Source: Cyanobacteria bacterium RUI128
GTDB lineage: Bacteria > Cyanobacteriota > Vampirovibrionia > Gastranaerophilales > Gastranaerophilaceae
DNA: 33,756 bases
Direction of reading: 5' to 3'
Assembly (NCBI GenBank): GCA_024695725.1
Contig: JAILHQ010000031.1
Location: 1-33,756 of the forward strand
Of the stretch, positions 17,535-25,259 are shown one piece after another. A program made the translations under genes and the position numbers. Under the pieces are notes generated by a model. That model saw only the letters and a program-made list of their open reading frames with translations. It was not told the origin of the DNA and did no database searches. How positions within the stretch are numbered: the first letter of the stretch is position 1; every line of letters starts with the position of its first letter.

Positions 17535-18268
17535 TATTCCATACTCCTTAGTGCATTTTGAACAATATCAAGTTGCGCCTCAATACTTGCATCGACAACA
17601 CCGTTGTTAGTCTGAACGATACAGCCACCTTCCATTATGTTTTCATCTGCAAGTACTGACAATTTAGTTTCCATACCCAATAACTTCAACTCTTCAGGCA
17701 AAGTATCCTTAATATATTGCACCTGAACCGGATTAACCACAATTGTGATTTTAGGTTCATTTTTAGATAAAGTTCTCAACACATCTAACACCGTATTAAG
17801 TACAATTTGAGGATCTGCCTTCACTTCTGTTTTAATAATTTTTTGAGCAATGTCTACCGCAATTGTAAGAATATTAGGTGCAACCTCCTGAAAGACTCTG
17901 TCATCAGCATCCATAAATGCACCTAAGGTGTTCCGGAAATTTTCCAAATCGGTCTGAGCCTGCTGAAGTCCTGCATTAAAGCCTTCCTGATAAGCGCTTT
18001 GCTTTATCTGTTCAGCTTCTTCCTGTGCACGCGACACGAGGTTTCTGTCGTCAATACGTCGGTAGCCTCTGCGCCTGTTACCGGTTCGGCGCTCTTTTCG
18101 CTGGGTAAAATCAATATTGTCAACATCAAAGATATTTAGCTCTTCTTCCTTTTGTTTAGCTAATTCTTCCTTTTGTTGGGCTTCCAACTCAGCCTGAGCA
18201 GCTAAAGCAGCTTCCTCAGCCAGTCTTGCCTCCTCTTTCTTTTTAGACGTCTTTTTCTTAATGATCAT
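17534..18268 (-). CDS. fliH: FliH-like export ATPase regulator
   Basis: FliH/SctL forms the stalk that holds the export ATPase FliI under the gate. The roughly 244-residue product has a Lys/Glu/Ala-rich coiled N-terminus (about 1-45), a basic patch (ERRTGNRRRGYRR), a helix with QEGFNAGLQQAQ spacing typical of FliH, and the conserved C-terminal segment GGCIVQTNNGVVDASIEAQL. I start at ATG 18268; GTG 18283 would add five residues. No Shine-Dalgarno is seen for either, but TATAAT (18275-18280) ends six bases before the ATG, so the mRNA may be leaderless here. The stop overlaps the flhA start by one base. fliI is not in the window. Confidence 0.85.
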   Translation of the reverse strand: MIIKKKTSKKKEEARLAEEAALAAQAELEAQQKEELAKQKEEELNIFDVDNIDFTQRKERRTGNRRRGYRRIDDRNLVSRAQEEAEQIKQSAYQEGFNAGLQQAQTDLENFRNTLGAFMDADDRVFQEVAPNILTIAVDIAQKIIKTEVKADPQIVLNTVLDVLRTLSKNEPKITIVVNPVQVQYIKDTLPEELKLLGMETKLSVLADENIMEGGCIVQTNNGVVDASIEAQLDIVQNALRSME

Positions 18269-18351
18269 ATTGATATTATACACTAATTATCAATAATAGC
18301 CATTTGTTAACATTTTTTTAAAGAAACTAAAATCAATAACTCAGGGGTTCT

Positions 18352-19401
18352 TTATTTCTTTTCCTCATCCTCATCTTTTACGTTATCCTGAACGTAATTA
18401 ACAAGAATTTTGGCAACTCTCAAAGGAATACCCTGATAATAGTCTCCCTCATAGGCCTGAGAAACAAATCTTTTTACGAAAGGTCTTTCTGATTTAACGA
18501 CCTGTTCAACGCTTTCCATCTGGTGCGCATTAAAGATTTTATCCATATCTCTGACCATATTATCCTGTGATAATTTTTTCTTCTTAGGAATAATTGCTTT
18601 TAAGTCTTCAAGACACTGACGGGCAACTTTAAGGTCGACCTGTTCTTCAAGACGTTTAGTTTTTACAAGTGTTTTAAGTTCAGCCTGAACATCATCAGAG
18701 AACTGCGCGAGAACTTCATTTGCACGTTTATCGTCAAGCAGTTTAAGTACCATTGCAATAGATTTCAGTTTCAGGTTTCTGTCCCCTACAACAGGAGCAC
18801 CGCCAGTAGTGGTTGCAGGTACACCGCCCTGCTGAGGTTCCAACTGAGCCTGCAGGTTAGCCTGAGCTTCAGCCTGAGCCTGCCTTTCAGCCTCTTCCTG
18901 AGCCTGAACCTGTGCTGCCATATCATCAATGTTAGACTGATTTGCAGCCTGTTGTGAAATTTCACTTGAGATTATACCGCGTTTTTCAAGATCGTCGATT
19001 GCTTCTTTATACGTTTTATCGACATGGTGTTCAATCAACTGAAGAGTCTTATCCTGCGGAATATCTTTTTGAATTGCCTGTTTTGCTATCTCGAAAATAG
19101 TAAACGCTATTTTTTGCATTATACCGTCCCAGTGTTCAGGCATAATACCCGAGTGAACAAGGTCTATAGATTTATGGAAGGACCATTCTGCAATAATCTG
19201 AGTAACAAAAACGGCCTGATCGGCATTAAAATTGAGTTTAGGGTCGTTTGAAATTGCTTCACCCGCAAGCAGAGTAAAGTTTGTCAAAGTTTTGACAACA
19301 TAATTTTTCTGCATTTCGTCAAAATTAGGAGGGACCAGTTCTCCCGCCTGTGAAGACATCAAATTCGCAAACTCTTTATAATCAAACCCTTCAATTGCCA
19401 C
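18352..19401 (-). CDS. Divergent FliG-like protein in the fliG position
   Basis: A 349-residue soluble protein from GTG 19401, with AAGGA upstream. It lies exactly where fliG is expected, between fliF and fliH. The N-terminal half is helical and unlike FliG. After a Gln/Ala-rich linker (about 155-195) and a GGVPATTTGG hinge, residues around 215-275 (SIAMVLKLLDDKRANEVLAQ onward) resemble the FliG N-terminal domain that binds the FliF tail. The EHPQ motif and the charged torque helix of standard FliG are not seen. I infer a FliF-binding ring protein specialised for this lineage; it may not act in motor switching. Homology is suggested by position and one segment only. Confidence 0.5.
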   Translation of the reverse strand: MAIEGFDYKEFANLMSSQAGELVPPNFDEMQKNYVVKTLTNFTLLAGEAISNDPKLNFNADQAVFVTQIIAEWSFHKSIDLVHSGIMPEHWDGIMQKIAFTIFEIAKQAIQKDIPQDKTLQLIEHHVDKTYKEAIDDLEKRGIISSEISQQAANQSNIDDMAAQVQAQEEAERQAQAEAQANLQAQLEPQQGGVPATTTGGAPVVGDRNLKLKSIAMVLKLLDDKRANEVLAQFSDDVQAELKTLVKTKRLEEQVDLKVARQCLEDLKAIIPKKKKLSQDNMVRDMDKIFNAHQMESVEQVVKSERPFVKRFVSQAYEGDYYQGIPLRVAKILVNYVQDNVKDEDEEKK

Positions 19402-19450
19402 TTTTCTTTATCCTTTTTTATTTAATTATAATACATTTTTATAAAATTGA

Positions 19451-19473
19451 AAATTGGGAAGAAATCCCAATTT
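19451..19473 (-). terminator. Hairpin just after fliF
   Basis: A 9-bp perfect stem (19451-19459 with 19465-19473, loop AGAAA) begins five bases after the fliF stop. On the minus strand it is followed only by a broken T-rich stretch. It may attenuate transcription into the fliG-like gene or protect the fliF mRNA end. Confidence 0.45.
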
Positions 19474-19477
19474 CCAA

Positions 19478-21124
19478 TTATTGTTCTATCCAGCTCTTCA
19501 TTTGTACTGCGCCTTCTTCTTCGTCGAACATTTCGAATTCTTCTCTCAGTTCTTCGAGGGCATCTTTGAGCTCTGCCAAATCGATATTTCTCTGTCCGAC
19601 ACCTCTTGCATCCATTTCGAGTAACAAGTCTTGGCGCATTGCATCTTGTTGTGACAGCAAGTCTGCGGCTCTTCTGCTTACATCCTGGAGCTGACGTTCC
19701 TGCTGCATTGATTTTTCTCTCAGCAGATCCATTTCGCCTTCGTGTTGTTCTCTCATCTTAGCGAGACGTTTTACAACGAATCTGTGACCGATAATCAAGC
19801 TCAACCCTACCAGAGCTACTGCCAACCACCAAGGGTTACCTGTTTCTTCAGGTTTAGGCAATTTTTCAGGATTATCTGATGCCAAATAAGGATCATTTGA
19901 ATCGTTGAAGGCTATTGATACATTTTCTGCCTTTGCTTTTGGAGATGCAGCGTGTGCAATTAATTCCTTCAATTCTTCGATTGAAATATCCGGAGGCAAA
20001 GCTGCTTTATCTAAAGTTACTGCTATTGAGATATCTTCAATTGTACCTGAGTTAGCAAATTCTTTTGTCTGAATTTGAGAAACACCATACTGAACTTCTC
20101 TTGCAGTTCTTGAGTAATTTCTGTTTTGTGAGGAATCAGCACCACCGCCAGGCAAGCCGTTTGGCAAGTAGACAGATACAGCGTTTGTATTTCTGTTACT
20201 GTCTGCCGTCTGGTCACCTAAACCTTCCTGGAAGGTTTGTTCACTCATTGCAGTCTTGGTATTAGGATCATACCAGGTTGTAAACTTCTCGGTAGGAGAT
20301 TGTTTCAGGAAGGTACTGACTGTTGCGGTATAGTTACCTTTACCTACAAGTCTGTCTAACTGAATGTTAACCTTTTGCTGCATATATTTATCGTTTTCAC
20401 GCATTCTTTCTTCCTGTTCATCACTAGGCGACATAATGCTGTTATAAACATTACCGTTTGTATCGGTTATCGCAACATTTTCAGATGTCAGACCTGACAC
20501 TGAACCGATAAGCAGGTTTGTGATTGCTTTTACTTTAAAGGCATCTAATTTTTCACCGCTCGGCATATCAATCTGAACAGTTGCCGTTACAGGTTTCTGA
20601 TTAGAAGAGAACATCGTTTGTTCAGGAATAGATACGAAAACTGATGCATTTTCAATCGGAGGTATTTTTCTGATTAATCTTGCAAGTTCTCCGTCTATTG
20701 CACGTACAAGACGAATTTTCTTATCTTCTTTTGTTGAAGTAAAGTCACCTTTATCAAACATTTCAAGACCAACATTTTGGTCCATAAGTCCGCTTTTTAC
20801 GATTGCTAAAAGAGCTCTGTCACGTTGTGACTGAGTATATTTCGGTAAGAACAAAGTAGATTTTGTACCGTCAACTTTTCTTTCAACGGTAATACCTTCT
20901 CTTGCAAGAAGTGCCTGTATTTCGATAGCTTTTCCGAGGTTATCGGTTGTCAGCAAATCCAAAGGTCCTTTTATAACCTTTTCTTTGACAACCTGACCGC
21001 CGCCTTTACTTGCGTTAACCGAGGTCACCACTGCCATCGTTATAAGGAGAGCAAATACTACTACCCCTACGGCCAATGCACCTATCAAAAAATTTTTGTT
21101 GTTTAGTAATTCTTTAGCATCCAT
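19478..21124 (-). CDS. fliF: Flagellar MS-ring protein FliF
   Basis: Forms the MS ring in the inner membrane on which the export gate and the switch assemble. The 548-residue protein has a membrane segment at 12-34, the YscJ/FliF ring-building region (about 45-215; GPLDLLTTDNLGKAIEIQAL, IENASVFVSIPEQT), an extended periplasmic domain with Asn/Ser/Gly-rich loop (about 300-340), a second membrane segment near 430-452, and a cytoplasmic tail. The acidic tail ends AVQMKSWIEQ, like the FliG-binding end of true FliF and unlike injectisome SctJ, so this is a flagellar-type ring with a switch-side partner. The tail is preceded by a long coiled region (about 455-510). Confidence 0.93.
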   Translation of the reverse strand: MDAKELLNNKNFLIGALAVGVVVFALLITMAVVTSVNASKGGGQVVKEKVIKGPLDLLTTDNLGKAIEIQALLAREGITVERKVDGTKSTLFLPKYTQSQRDRALLAIVKSGLMDQNVGLEMFDKGDFTSTKEDKKIRLVRAIDGELARLIRKIPPIENASVFVSIPEQTMFSSNQKPVTATVQIDMPSGEKLDAFKVKAITNLLIGSVSGLTSENVAITDTNGNVYNSIMSPSDEQEERMRENDKYMQQKVNIQLDRLVGKGNYTATVSTFLKQSPTEKFTTWYDPNTKTAMSEQTFQEGLGDQTADSNRNTNAVSVYLPNGLPGGGADSSQNRNYSRTAREVQYGVSQIQTKEFANSGTIEDISIAVTLDKAALPPDISIEELKELIAHAASPKAKAENVSIAFNDSNDPYLASDNPEKLPKPEETGNPWWLAVALVGLSLIIGHRFVVKRLAKMREQHEGEMDLLREKSMQQERQLQDVSRRAADLLSQQDAMRQDLLLEMDARGVGQRNIDLAELKDALEELREEFEMFDEEEGAVQMKSWIEQ

Positions 21125-21182
21125 TTGTTCTACACCCTAGTCTATATTTTGCACAATTATACACAATTGTGGTATTACTATA

Positions 21183-21536
21183 TTATACCTGTATCTGCAT
21201 TATTTTATCGTATGTTTGAATGATTTTACCCACAACGGTAGTTGCTACGGAAACATTAATTTCCGCTTTTGCCATTGAAGTCATAACATCGTGGATATCA
21301 ACATCCTCTTTACCCGTCATAACATCCTTCATCAGGTTATCCGGAGCATTGATTTCATTATTGAAGTGCTCAACCAAACCTGACAACACACCTTTAAAAT
21401 CAACCGTTGCCGGTTCTTCCATTCTTGACATTCTGGCAGGAGGAATTCCAACCATTCCCGTATCCAGCTTAGTGTGCTGAATTCTTGTTCTTAAATCATA
21501 ATGAGGATATAATCCTGCTGCAAAACCGTTTGTCAT
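21183..21536 (-). CDS. fliE: Flagellar MS-ring/rod junction protein FliE
   Basis: FliE links the MS ring to the rod and is among the first proteins exported. The 117-residue product has the family's C-terminal half: a Phe-rich helix (FKGVLSGLVEHFNNEINAPD), then DVDIHDVMTSMAKAEINVSV and the terminal QTYDKIMQIQV, close to the AYxEIMxMQV end of FliE. The N-terminal 45 residues (NGFAAGLYPHYDL) are unlike typical FliE and somewhat longer. GAAGG lies seven bases before the ATG at 21536. It is the first gene of the operon fliE-fliF-fliG-like-fliH-flhA. Confidence 0.9.
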   Translation of the reverse strand: MTNGFAAGLYPHYDLRTRIQHTKLDTGMVGIPPARMSRMEEPATVDFKGVLSGLVEHFNNEINAPDNLMKDVMTGKEDVDIHDVMTSMAKAEINVSVATTVVGKIIQTYDKIMQIQV

Positions 21537-21566
21537 ACGTACACCTTCTTCTTTCTTTTGAAGTCT

Positions 21567-21593
21567 TTGTCGGACAAATTTGTTACTACTTTA
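21567..21593 (-). promoter_or_regulatory. Sigma-28-like promoter upstream of fliE
   Basis: On the minus strand TAAA (21590-21593) is followed after exactly 15 bases by TCCGACAA (21567-21574), matching the sigma-28 consensus GCCGATAA at 6 of 8 bases. It ends 30 bases before the fliE ATG. Confidence 0.45.
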
Positions 21594-21775
21594 GCTAACT
21601 GAATAAAATATCATCCGTTTGTGCTAGTTTTTATAAAAATTCATCAGACGTATACAGATGTTTGTACATGTTTTAATGGTATTTTCGGAAAAGTCAACAT
21701 GTTTACAGCAAAATTTTAAAAAAGCAATTCTTTTTATAAAAAATACTTTATACAAATATACACGTGGGATTAATT

Positions 21776-22171
21776 ATGGATTTCAGATTATTTTTTAAAA
21801 ACAATTTTTTAAAAAAGCCTTTTAGCTATTTTGCTAATTCACTTGATGATGCTGATTATACAAGATTTAAAGACACCCTGAAGAAGAACAGTTCGTGGTA
21901 TGTCCCAAATTCGGTATTTAACTCACACGATAAGATAATCCATAAATTATTTGATTCAATCGACGGAACCGTTTTAAGTAATTCGGGAGAAAACATCTAT
22001 GGCGAAAAAAATAACCGGTTGGAAAAACAAGAGTTATACGACTGGGTCAAGTATAATTACAAACAATTCAAGGGTAAGGATATCAGCACAGAAGAGCTTG
22101 AAAATATGTCTATGTCAGAGTTTATGAACAACGTGGAAGATTTCCTTAATAACGGTTACGAACTAAAATAA
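21776..22171 (+). CDS. Hypothetical protein divergent from fliE
   Basis: A 131-residue soluble, Asn/Lys/Phe-rich protein with no family recognised. The N-terminus is basic and aromatic (MDFRLFFKNNFLKKPFSYF) and the C-terminal third is acidic and helical (ISTEELENMSMSEFMNNVED). The stretch from DSIDGT to KNNRLEKQELYDWV (about 67-103) faintly recalls an EF-hand but lacks clear loop spacing. GGGA lies seven bases before the ATG at 21776; a GTG at 21764 is less likely. The gene stands alone, divergent from fliE and convergent with the sigma-28-driven gene, so it may belong to the flagellar region by location only. Confidence 0.6.
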   Translation: MDFRLFFKNNFLKKPFSYFANSLDDADYTRFKDTLKKNSSWYVPNSVFNSHDKIIHKLFDSIDGTVLSNSGENIYGEKNNRLEKQELYDWVKYNYKQFKGKDISTEELENMSMSEFMNNVEDFLNNGYELK

Positions 22172-22261
22172 GCCAACAAAATAAAAAAGCCTCAATCTTT
22201 CGATATTGGCTATTATTAGGAATTAAAGGAATAGGGAATTAGGAAAATTATTTATTAACTA

Positions 22262-23935
22262 TTATTGACCGCCCCAATCAAAGACGCTCTTAATAGAATC
22301 TGATTTTAATTTCTTAACTGATTCAATTTCGGTATTTACTGAAGTCAATTCTGTAGAAAGGTTTTGAATTTCAGTATCCCAATAGGTTTCTTGTTCTGAA
22401 ATCAGCGCATTTTCTGCGTTAAACCAAGCAGTAATTTCTTCTCTCTTCGATGAATCAGCTTTATCAACAACGTAGTTCATATGAGTAAAGTACTTCAAGG
22501 TTGTATTCTTGTGGTATGAACCCTTTTGAATATTATCTACCATACATAACTGGAAGACACCTGATTTGAAACCTGACTGTAAAACATCAGTATTTGTTGC
22601 AGAATAGTAATCGTCATTTGAGGTTGCTTTATATACGAAGTTAGAGTAGAACTTCTCTGCACTGTTATCGCCGGAAAATTCCTCAACCATAGAACCTGTA
22701 TTTTGGAAATATCTGCCGTCAATAATACACCAATCACCCGGATTAGGTAATATTGCAAGGAATTCAGCCTGAGTTGTAGGAGGTGTGGTTGGCCATGTAG
22801 CTGCTTCAGGAGAGCCCGGTTCAGGTGTTTTATCCTGACCAATAGGGTTAACACCCACATCACTTTCTATCGGCACAATGTTACCACCTGTATATTGGTA
22901 AAATCCTTTAACAACACCATTTAAAATCCATCTGATATATTCTCCTTCTACAAGACCTGAAGGAGCAGTAGTTGTAGGATCATCCGCAACATCTCTTATT
23001 TCCGTACCACCGCTGAATCTTTGAACTTCAGCCGCAGTACCGTTGGCAAGAGCTGCCGATAATATAGGTGCAAAGTACGAAACTATGTTACCTAAATATT
23101 CTAAGTTTGTAGGTGAGAAGTCAGGATCAGTAATAAATGCGCTTGCTCCTGTTCCGCCTATATAGAAGTTTCTTGTTGACAATCCTTCAGAATTCCAGAC
23201 ACCAGAACCTGTAGGACCATTACCGCGGACCGCATACATATATCCTTCCTGCAATTCTACTCTGTCATCAGGATTAAGATTCTTCATACCTTCTGCCGAA
23301 CGATAGAAGGTTTTAAGGTCGGTAGTATACACGGTTCCGCCATCCATACCGCCACCATTTTTTACCATCAGCTTCATTATCTGAAGCAAGTAGTTTTTAT
23401 TTTCTTCCACAACAGCATCTGTATCATCCAAAAGCATATTGTACAGATTTGATAAACCGCCGCCGTTATTTCGACAATCTTCGAGTAAGAACAACAAGGA
23501 ATGAGCAGTTCTTTCAGCTGAAGTTTCCGTTCCTGCAGGATAACAATCTTTTGTTTTTGCAACAATTTCTGCAATCTGATTGTTTGCAATAACCTGACCA
23601 TATTGGTTAGTCAAAATCATACCGTTAACAAATTTCTGAGGAATTGAGCCATCACTGGTATTCCCGCACATAACCTGTTTAAGAAATTCGGTTGTATATC
23701 TTCCGCCTGTACTTGTCTGACCCATCAAATAGTTATAGTTAACATTTTCATAACCTGCAGAAGTTGCATATTGAATGTTAGAATCTTGTAAACGATTATA
23801 GTACTGCTGAGCAAGCTCAGTAGATCTTCTCGTGAGCATCTGTTTACGCTTCGAATTAACTTGCATTTGAAGCTCGATATCTGCTTTTCTCGTGGTCAAA
23901 GCCAACAATCTAATCTGTGATACCGCTAAACCCAT
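22262..23935 (-). CDS. Predicted late export substrate (557 residues) under sigma-28 control
   Basis: No named family is recognised. The first 50 residues (MGLAVSQIRLLALTTRKADI onward) form one amphipathic helix. The last 60 (from EEITAWFNAENALI) form another with heptad spacing, and the ends differ sharply from a Thr/Gly/Asn-rich variable middle with a Pro-rich linker (about residue 370-390). Helical, probably pairing ends around a variable core are the layout of flagellin-type and hook-associated proteins, although there is no sequence match to flagellin. No signal peptide is present. The start has AAGGAG about 12 bases upstream. A near-perfect sigma-28 promoter and a shared 47-bp element lie upstream, so I infer co-expression with late flagellar genes and export through the FlhA gate. 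Confidence 0.65.
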   Translation of the reverse strand: MGLAVSQIRLLALTTRKADIELQMQVNSKRKQMLTRRSTELAQQYYNRLQDSNIQYATSAGYENVNYNYLMGQTSTGGRYTTEFLKQVMCGNTSDGSIPQKFVNGMILTNQYGQVIANNQIAEIVAKTKDCYPAGTETSAERTAHSLLFLLEDCRNNGGGLSNLYNMLLDDTDAVVEENKNYLLQIMKLMVKNGGGMDGGTVYTTDLKTFYRSAEGMKNLNPDDRVELQEGYMYAVRGNGPTGSGVWNSEGLSTRNFYIGGTGASAFITDPDFSPTNLEYLGNIVSYFAPILSAALANGTAAEVQRFSGGTEIRDVADDPTTTAPSGLVEGEYIRWILNGVVKGFYQYTGGNIVPIESDVGVNPIGQDKTPEPGSPEAATWPTTPPTTQAEFLAILPNPGDWCIIDGRYFQNTGSMVEEFSGDNSAEKFYSNFVYKATSNDDYYSATNTDVLQSGFKSGVFQLCMVDNIQKGSYHKNTTLKYFTHMNYVVDKADSSKREEITAWFNAENALISEQETYWDTEIQNLSTELTSVNTEIESVKKLKSDSIKSVFDWGGQ

Positions 23936-23972
23936 TTAGATTAATGCTCCTTTTTTAGTCCTAACATTACGT

Positions 23973-23999
23973 ATATCGGCAGATTTTTTTAAAACTTTA
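23973..23999 (-). promoter_or_regulatory. Sigma-28 (FliA) promoter of the 557-residue gene
   Basis: On the minus strand TAAA (23996-23999), exactly 15 bases, then GCCGATAT (23973-23980), against the sigma-28 consensus TAAA-N15-GCCGATAA: 11 of 12 defined bases match. Transcription would start near 23966 and give a leader of about 30 bases that contains the AAGGAG site. Confidence 0.8.
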
Positions 24000-24019
24000 G
24001 TATTTTAAACATGATTTTT

Positions 24020-24066
24020 ACATTTCTTAACATGTCAAAACATGCACCATGCTTGAATTTGACATG
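24020..24066. promoter_or_regulatory. Shared 47-bp upstream element, copy 1
   Basis: Aligned without gaps to 27289-27335 it is identical at 39 of 47 positions, including three CATG cores with the same spacing (24031, 24041, 24063). It lies 85 bases upstream of the 557-residue gene and just upstream of its sigma-28 -35 box, the place of an activator site. Further CATG cores at 24010 and 24073 flank it. Confidence 0.7.
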
Positions 24067-24110
24067 ATTTTACATGTTTAAAATATTAGGAAAGAAGTTG
24101 AGTTTTATTA

Positions 24111-24139
24111 TTGATTTTTATCAATCTAACTTATATAAT
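24111..24139 (+). promoter_or_regulatory. surE promoter
   Basis: TTGATT (24111-24116) and TATAAT (24134-24139) are 17 bases apart, putting the start near 24146 and the surE ribosome binding site (AAAGGG) inside the leader. Confidence 0.6.
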
Positions 24140-24168
24140 ATTAACTACTATTTTTTGAAAGGGCGACA

Positions 24169-24954
24169 ATGAACATACTGATATCAAACGACGACGGAAT
24201 TTTAGCCAATGGTATAAGAGCACTCATAGAGGCACTTTCTGTTGAAAATGATGTATATGTGGTAGCGCCTGACAGAGAACGCAGTGCAGCAGGACATTCC
24301 TTAACCCTTCACACTCCGTTAAGGGTAGAGGAAGTTGATGCAAAATACGGGGCAAAAAGATGCTGGATGACAACAGGCACTCCGGGCGACTGCGTAAAGA
24401 TAGGGGTAAACGCAATCCTTTCAAACGAAGAATTACCTGATCTTGTAATATCCGGGATAAACCACGGCCCGAATCTCGGCGGCGATATTTTGTATTCAGG
24501 TACGGTAAGCTGCGCAATGGAAGGTGCCTTACTCAATATACCGAGTGTTGCAGTATCTTTGGCAAGCCTGAGAACTGAATATGAAGATTTCAAACTTACC
24601 GCAGAATTTACCGCAAAATTTATAAAAAAACTTGATAATTATAAAATGCCGCCAAAAACCGTTCTTAATATAAACGTTCCGGGACTCGACAAGGAAGATA
24701 TAGCGGGAGTCGCCGTTACCGAATTAGGTAAAAGAATGTTTACCGATACTTATGAACGAAGAGTTGACCCGCGAGGGAAGGTATATTACTGGATGGCAGG
24801 CGAACTGATAACAGAACCTGAGGATGCAAAAACCGATATTGCTGCCGTAAGAAACAACAAAATTTCTATTACACCGATTACCTTCGATATGACAAGAAAA
24901 GGCATTATGTCCGAACTTGAAAACACCATTCAGGGTATTGGTGATATACTGTAA
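24169..24954 (+). CDS. surE: 5'/3'-nucleotidase SurE
   Basis: A metal-dependent phosphatase that dephosphorylates nucleoside monophosphates and, in some species, exopolyphosphate. The 261-residue protein has the N-terminal metal site NDDG (7-10), APDRERSAAGHSLTL with the metal-ligand Ser39, TTGTPGDCVKIG, and SGINHGPNLGGD with Asn98, all in standard positions. Length and fold signatures are normal. The ATG at 24169 follows AAAGGGCGACA. It is probably cotranscribed with the small membrane protein 20 bases downstream, and is divergent from the sigma-28-driven gene. Confidence 0.96.
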   Translation: MNILISNDDGILANGIRALIEALSVENDVYVVAPDRERSAAGHSLTLHTPLRVEEVDAKYGAKRCWMTTGTPGDCVKIGVNAILSNEELPDLVISGINHGPNLGGDILYSGTVSCAMEGALLNIPSVAVSLASLRTEYEDFKLTAEFTAKFIKKLDNYKMPPKTVLNINVPGLDKEDIAGVAVTELGKRMFTDTYERRVDPRGKVYYWMAGELITEPEDAKTDIAAVRNNKISITPITFDMTRKGIMSELENTIQGIGDIL

Positions 24955-24974
24955 TATGAGAAGAGGATGATAGT

Positions 24975-25220
24975 ATGATAAAGAGCTTTTTATTTAGTAT
25001 AGTCGGAGCTGCCCTTGTGACCTTAGGAGTCGGGTTTTGGGTAAATGATTGGTTTTTACACGGATACAACTGGTTATGGCTGGCAATTCCTTCTTTTTGG
25101 GTATCATATCAGATTTTTTCGAGAATCTTCAGAATTTTAGATATTGTTATCGGAATCGGAATTATTGCTTTAATCGTTATACTCAACAAGAACGGAATCA
25201 GTCTGCCGACCTTCGGATAA
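24975..25220 (+). CDS. Small membrane protein
   Basis: An 81-residue, almost wholly hydrophobic protein with two or three membrane segments (about 5-22, 33-47 and 53-71) and Trp/Phe-rich interfaces (FWVNDWFLHGYNWLW). AGAGGATG precedes the ATG, and the gene lies 20 bases after surE, so it is probably translated from the same mRNA. No family recognised. Confidence 0.65.
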   Translation: MIKSFLFSIVGAALVTLGVGFWVNDWFLHGYNWLWLAIPSFWVSYQIFSRIFRILDIVIGIGIIALIVILNKNGISLPTFG

Positions 25221-25240
25221 ACTGTTCTATTGAAACAGTT
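25220..25240. other. Hairpin after the small membrane protein
   Basis: A 7-bp perfect stem (AACTGTT / AACAGTT, loop CTATTGA) begins at the stop codon of the preceding gene and ends 20 bases before the next start. It lacks a T-run, so it may stabilise the upstream mRNA or limit read-through. Confidence 0.4.
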
Positions 25241-25259
25241 AATATGATATCATTATTAT

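Noticed and set aside
17158..17610. 150-residue plus-strand ORF opposite flhA/fliH
   Set aside because: Antisense to well-supported coding sequence of two conserved genes.
22172..22205. Terminator after the 131-residue hypothetical gene
   Set aside because: The only pairing (AGCCAA with TTGGCT) is six bases with a long loop and no T-run.
24030..24055. Sigma-54 promoter inside the 47-bp element (minus strand TGGTGC...)
   Set aside because: The GG is followed after ten bases by GA, not the required GC, in both copies, and a sigma-28 promoter with the right distance is present for copy 1.
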